Assembly: GCA_012839295.1 (NCBI GenBank)
Contig: DUNO01000001.1
Span: 186,001-250,000, forward strand
Direction: 5' to 3'
Length of the DNA stretch: 64,000 nucleotides
DNA from: Clostridiales bacterium
GTDB lineage: Bacteria; Bacillota; Clostridia; Lachnospirales; Lachnospiraceae
Shown: positions 62,838 through 64,000 of the stretch, one piece after another
How positions within the stretch are numbered: position 1 is the stretch's first letter
How the letters are laid out: each line of letters begins with the position of its first letter
Notes under the pieces: model-generated
The model's input: the letters and a program-made list of their open reading frames with translations, nothing else
What the model was told of the DNA's origin: nothing
The model's database searches: none
Position numbers and translations under genes: made by a program

Positions 62838-62912
62838 GGTGCTGCAGGGCACCAGCCACAAATTACCGTATCAGTCAGGCGGGTAAAGGTCTTTCTGATA
62901 CGATAATTTGTG
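62838..62912 (+). other. Two hairpins between the chemoreceptor and cheR genes
   Basis: A small GGTGC/GCACC hairpin (62838-62853) is followed by a longer one. CACAAATTA and GTATCAG (62857-62874) pair with CTGATAC and TAATTTGTG (62895-62912), with small internal mismatches. No T run follows, so it looks like an mRNA processing or stability element rather than a terminator. Confidence 0.55.
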
Positions 62913-62956
62913 ATCCAACCTTTTGCAAGCAAACAAGACCATGGAAGGTGAAGCCG

Positions 62957-63772
62957 ATGATAGCCATTACCAATGAAGAATATAGCCAGCTGGCATCGTA
63001 TATTCGGGCCAATTATGGAATTCATTTAAAGGAAGAAAAGAAGACCTTGATTACAGGAAGACTTTATAACGTATTGGTAAAAAATGGTTTTGATAACTTC
63101 ACGGAATATTATAACTATATACGTTCGGACAAAACTGGCGAGGCCGTAAGAACCTTAATCAATAAGATCACAACGAACCATACCTTTTTTATGAGGGAAT
63201 CGGATCATTTTGATTATTTTAGGGATAGTATACTGCCGCAGTTAACAGAGGTCGTAAGGGATAAGGATTTAAGAATTTGGAGCGCAGGCTGTTCCACCGG
63301 TGAAGAGCCATATACCCTGTCAATGATTATAAATGATTTTTTTGGAAGGGACAAAATGTGGTGGGATACTAAAATCCTGGCCACGGACATATCAAGTAAG
63401 GTTCTTGATGAGGCAAGGAAAGGGGTCTATCGGAATGAAGAAATCGCATCGCTTCCCCCTTCCTGGAGAATAAATTATTTTAATAAAATTGATCATGAAA
63501 AATCTATTCTGGTCGACAGGATCAGAGATGAAGTTATATATAGAAAATTTAATCTTATGGAGAACTCCTTTCCATTCAAACGAAAATTCCAAGTTATCTT
63601 TTGCCGGAATGTGATGATTTATTTTGATGTTCAGACGAAGCGGGAGCTGGTTAGTAAGTTTTATGAATCCTTGGAATATGGCGGATACTTGTTTATTGGG
63701 CATTCCGAGACAATTAACCGGGATGAGACACTGTTAAAGTATATTATTCCCTCTGTATATAGGAAGGAATAA
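62957..63772 (+). CDS. cheR: Chemotaxis protein methyltransferase CheR
   Basis: Methylates glutamates of chemoreceptors with SAM for adaptation. The 271-residue protein has the N-terminal helical domain (IRANYGIHLKEEKKTLITGR) and TNHTFFMRESDHFDYF. The SAM site is LRIWSAGCSTGEEPYTLSMI (about residues 98-117), with ILATDISSKVLDEARKGVY. IFCRNVMIYFD and GGYLFIGHSETI follow. A GTG at 62948 is in frame, but GGAAGG at 62943-62948 suits ATG 62957 better. Confidence 0.93.
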   Translation: MIAITNEEYSQLASYIRANYGIHLKEEKKTLITGRLYNVLVKNGFDNFTEYYNYIRSDKTGEAVRTLINKITTNHTFFMRESDHFDYFRDSILPQLTEVVRDKDLRIWSAGCSTGEEPYTLSMIINDFFGRDKMWWDTKILATDISSKVLDEARKGVYRNEEIASLPPSWRINYFNKIDHEKSILVDRIRDEVIYRKFNLMENSFPFKRKFQVIFCRNVMIYFDVQTKRELVSKFYESLEYGGYLFIGHSETINRDETLLKYIIPSVYRKE

Positions 63773-63815
63773 AAAGCGCTTTATTCACTGCCAAGGGATG
63801 GAGTGAGGTGTGATT

Positions 63816-64000
63816 ATGAAGCTGGGAAAAAAAATTAGAGTTTTGGTTGTAGACGATAGCCTTATATTTAGGGAGGTATTGTCAAGAGGGCTTTCCTCCG
63901 ATATAAATATTGATGTGGTAGCTGTTGCCAACGATCCTTTTGATGCAAGGGATAAAATAATTAAGTATAAGCCGGATGTTATGACATGCGATGTCGAAAT
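63816..64000 (+). CDS. cheB: Chemotaxis methylesterase CheB, N-terminal part only
   Basis: The reading frame from ATG 63816 runs off the window end after 61 codons. It encodes a receiver domain start: IRVLVVDDSLIFREVLSRGL with the acidic pair Asp13-Asp14, and KPDVMTCDVE with the likely phosphoacceptor Asp59. The D-V-E after a C-D pair and the position after cheR point to CheB rather than another CheY; the esterase domain is out of view. GAGGTG lies a few bases upstream. Confidence 0.8.
   Translation, partial: MKLGKKIRVLVVDDSLIFREVLSRGLSSDINIDVVAVANDPFDARDKIIKYKPDVMTCDVE

Noticed and set aside
1-64000. tRNA, rRNA, insertion sequence or prophage genes
   Set aside because: I looked for cloverleaf-like tRNA ends, transposase and integrase motifs and saw none; absence by eye is not proof.

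Overview
The window looks like the chromosome of an anaerobic, low-GC Gram-positive bacterium of the Clostridia, most like Lachnospiraceae. This is inferred from strong GGAGG ribosome binding sites, sigma-A type promoters, oxygen-independent (Cbi) cobalamin synthesis, ribose-type ABC importers with YesM/YesN-like sensors, a Csh1/Csh2-type I-B CRISPR-Cas system and a chemotaxis cluster. No tRNA, rRNA or transposase gene was seen.

Layout. 1-7.0 kb: an FAD-dependent oxidoreductase, a Gfo/Idh/MocA dehydrogenase, and a long FtsX-family ABC permease whose ATPase partner survives only as a small internally deleted remnant. 7.1-8.6 kb: an XRE regulator diverging from a GGDEF protein. 8.7-19.0 kb: anaerobic corrin-ring synthesis. 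cbiK is on the minus strand with its own consensus promoter and structured leader. A B12 riboswitch on the plus strand precedes cbiD-F-G-H, a cbiJ-E-T triple fusion, and cbiA-C-L. Together these cover sirohydrochlorin to cobyrinate a,c-diamide. 19.4-20.6 kb: a glycerol-1-phosphate dehydrogenase homologue. 21-35 kb: a sugar or sugar-alcohol module with a zinc dehydrogenase, RbsB/A/C-like importer, short-chain dehydrogenase, ribulokinase, a second sugar-binding lipoprotein, two YesM-like histidine kinases (one with a degenerate ATP site) and a YesN-like regulator, then a chemoreceptor.

37.8-55.0 kb: a type I-B CRISPR-Cas locus, cas6-cas8b-cas7-cas5-cas3-cas4-cas1-cas2, between two arrays (55 and 48 spacers by hand count) whose 30-nt repeats differ at two positions. 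A decayed gene pair (one member DUF4160-like) lies between array 1 and cas6. 55.3-56.8 kb: two uncharacterised minus-strand genes. 57.2-64 kb: a TetR regulator, then cheY-cheA-cheW-mcp-cheR-cheB, the last cut by the window end.

The two most interesting signals are non-coding. (1) Just upstream of the cas operon there is a pseudo-repeat / pseudo-spacer / pseudo-repeat unit. Its repeats keep the CRISPR-repeat hairpin through a compensatory G-C to T-A change, and its 26-nt pseudo-spacer has an 8-nt seed-like match, next to TCA, at the predicted start of a short transcript in front of cas6. It resembles CreA/CreR-type crRNA-like regulators. (2) A 123-nt near-perfect fold-back element occurs three times, always exactly 123 nt. 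Its A/C mismatches all become G-U pairs when read from the minus strand, which suggests a structured RNA transcribed against the operons.
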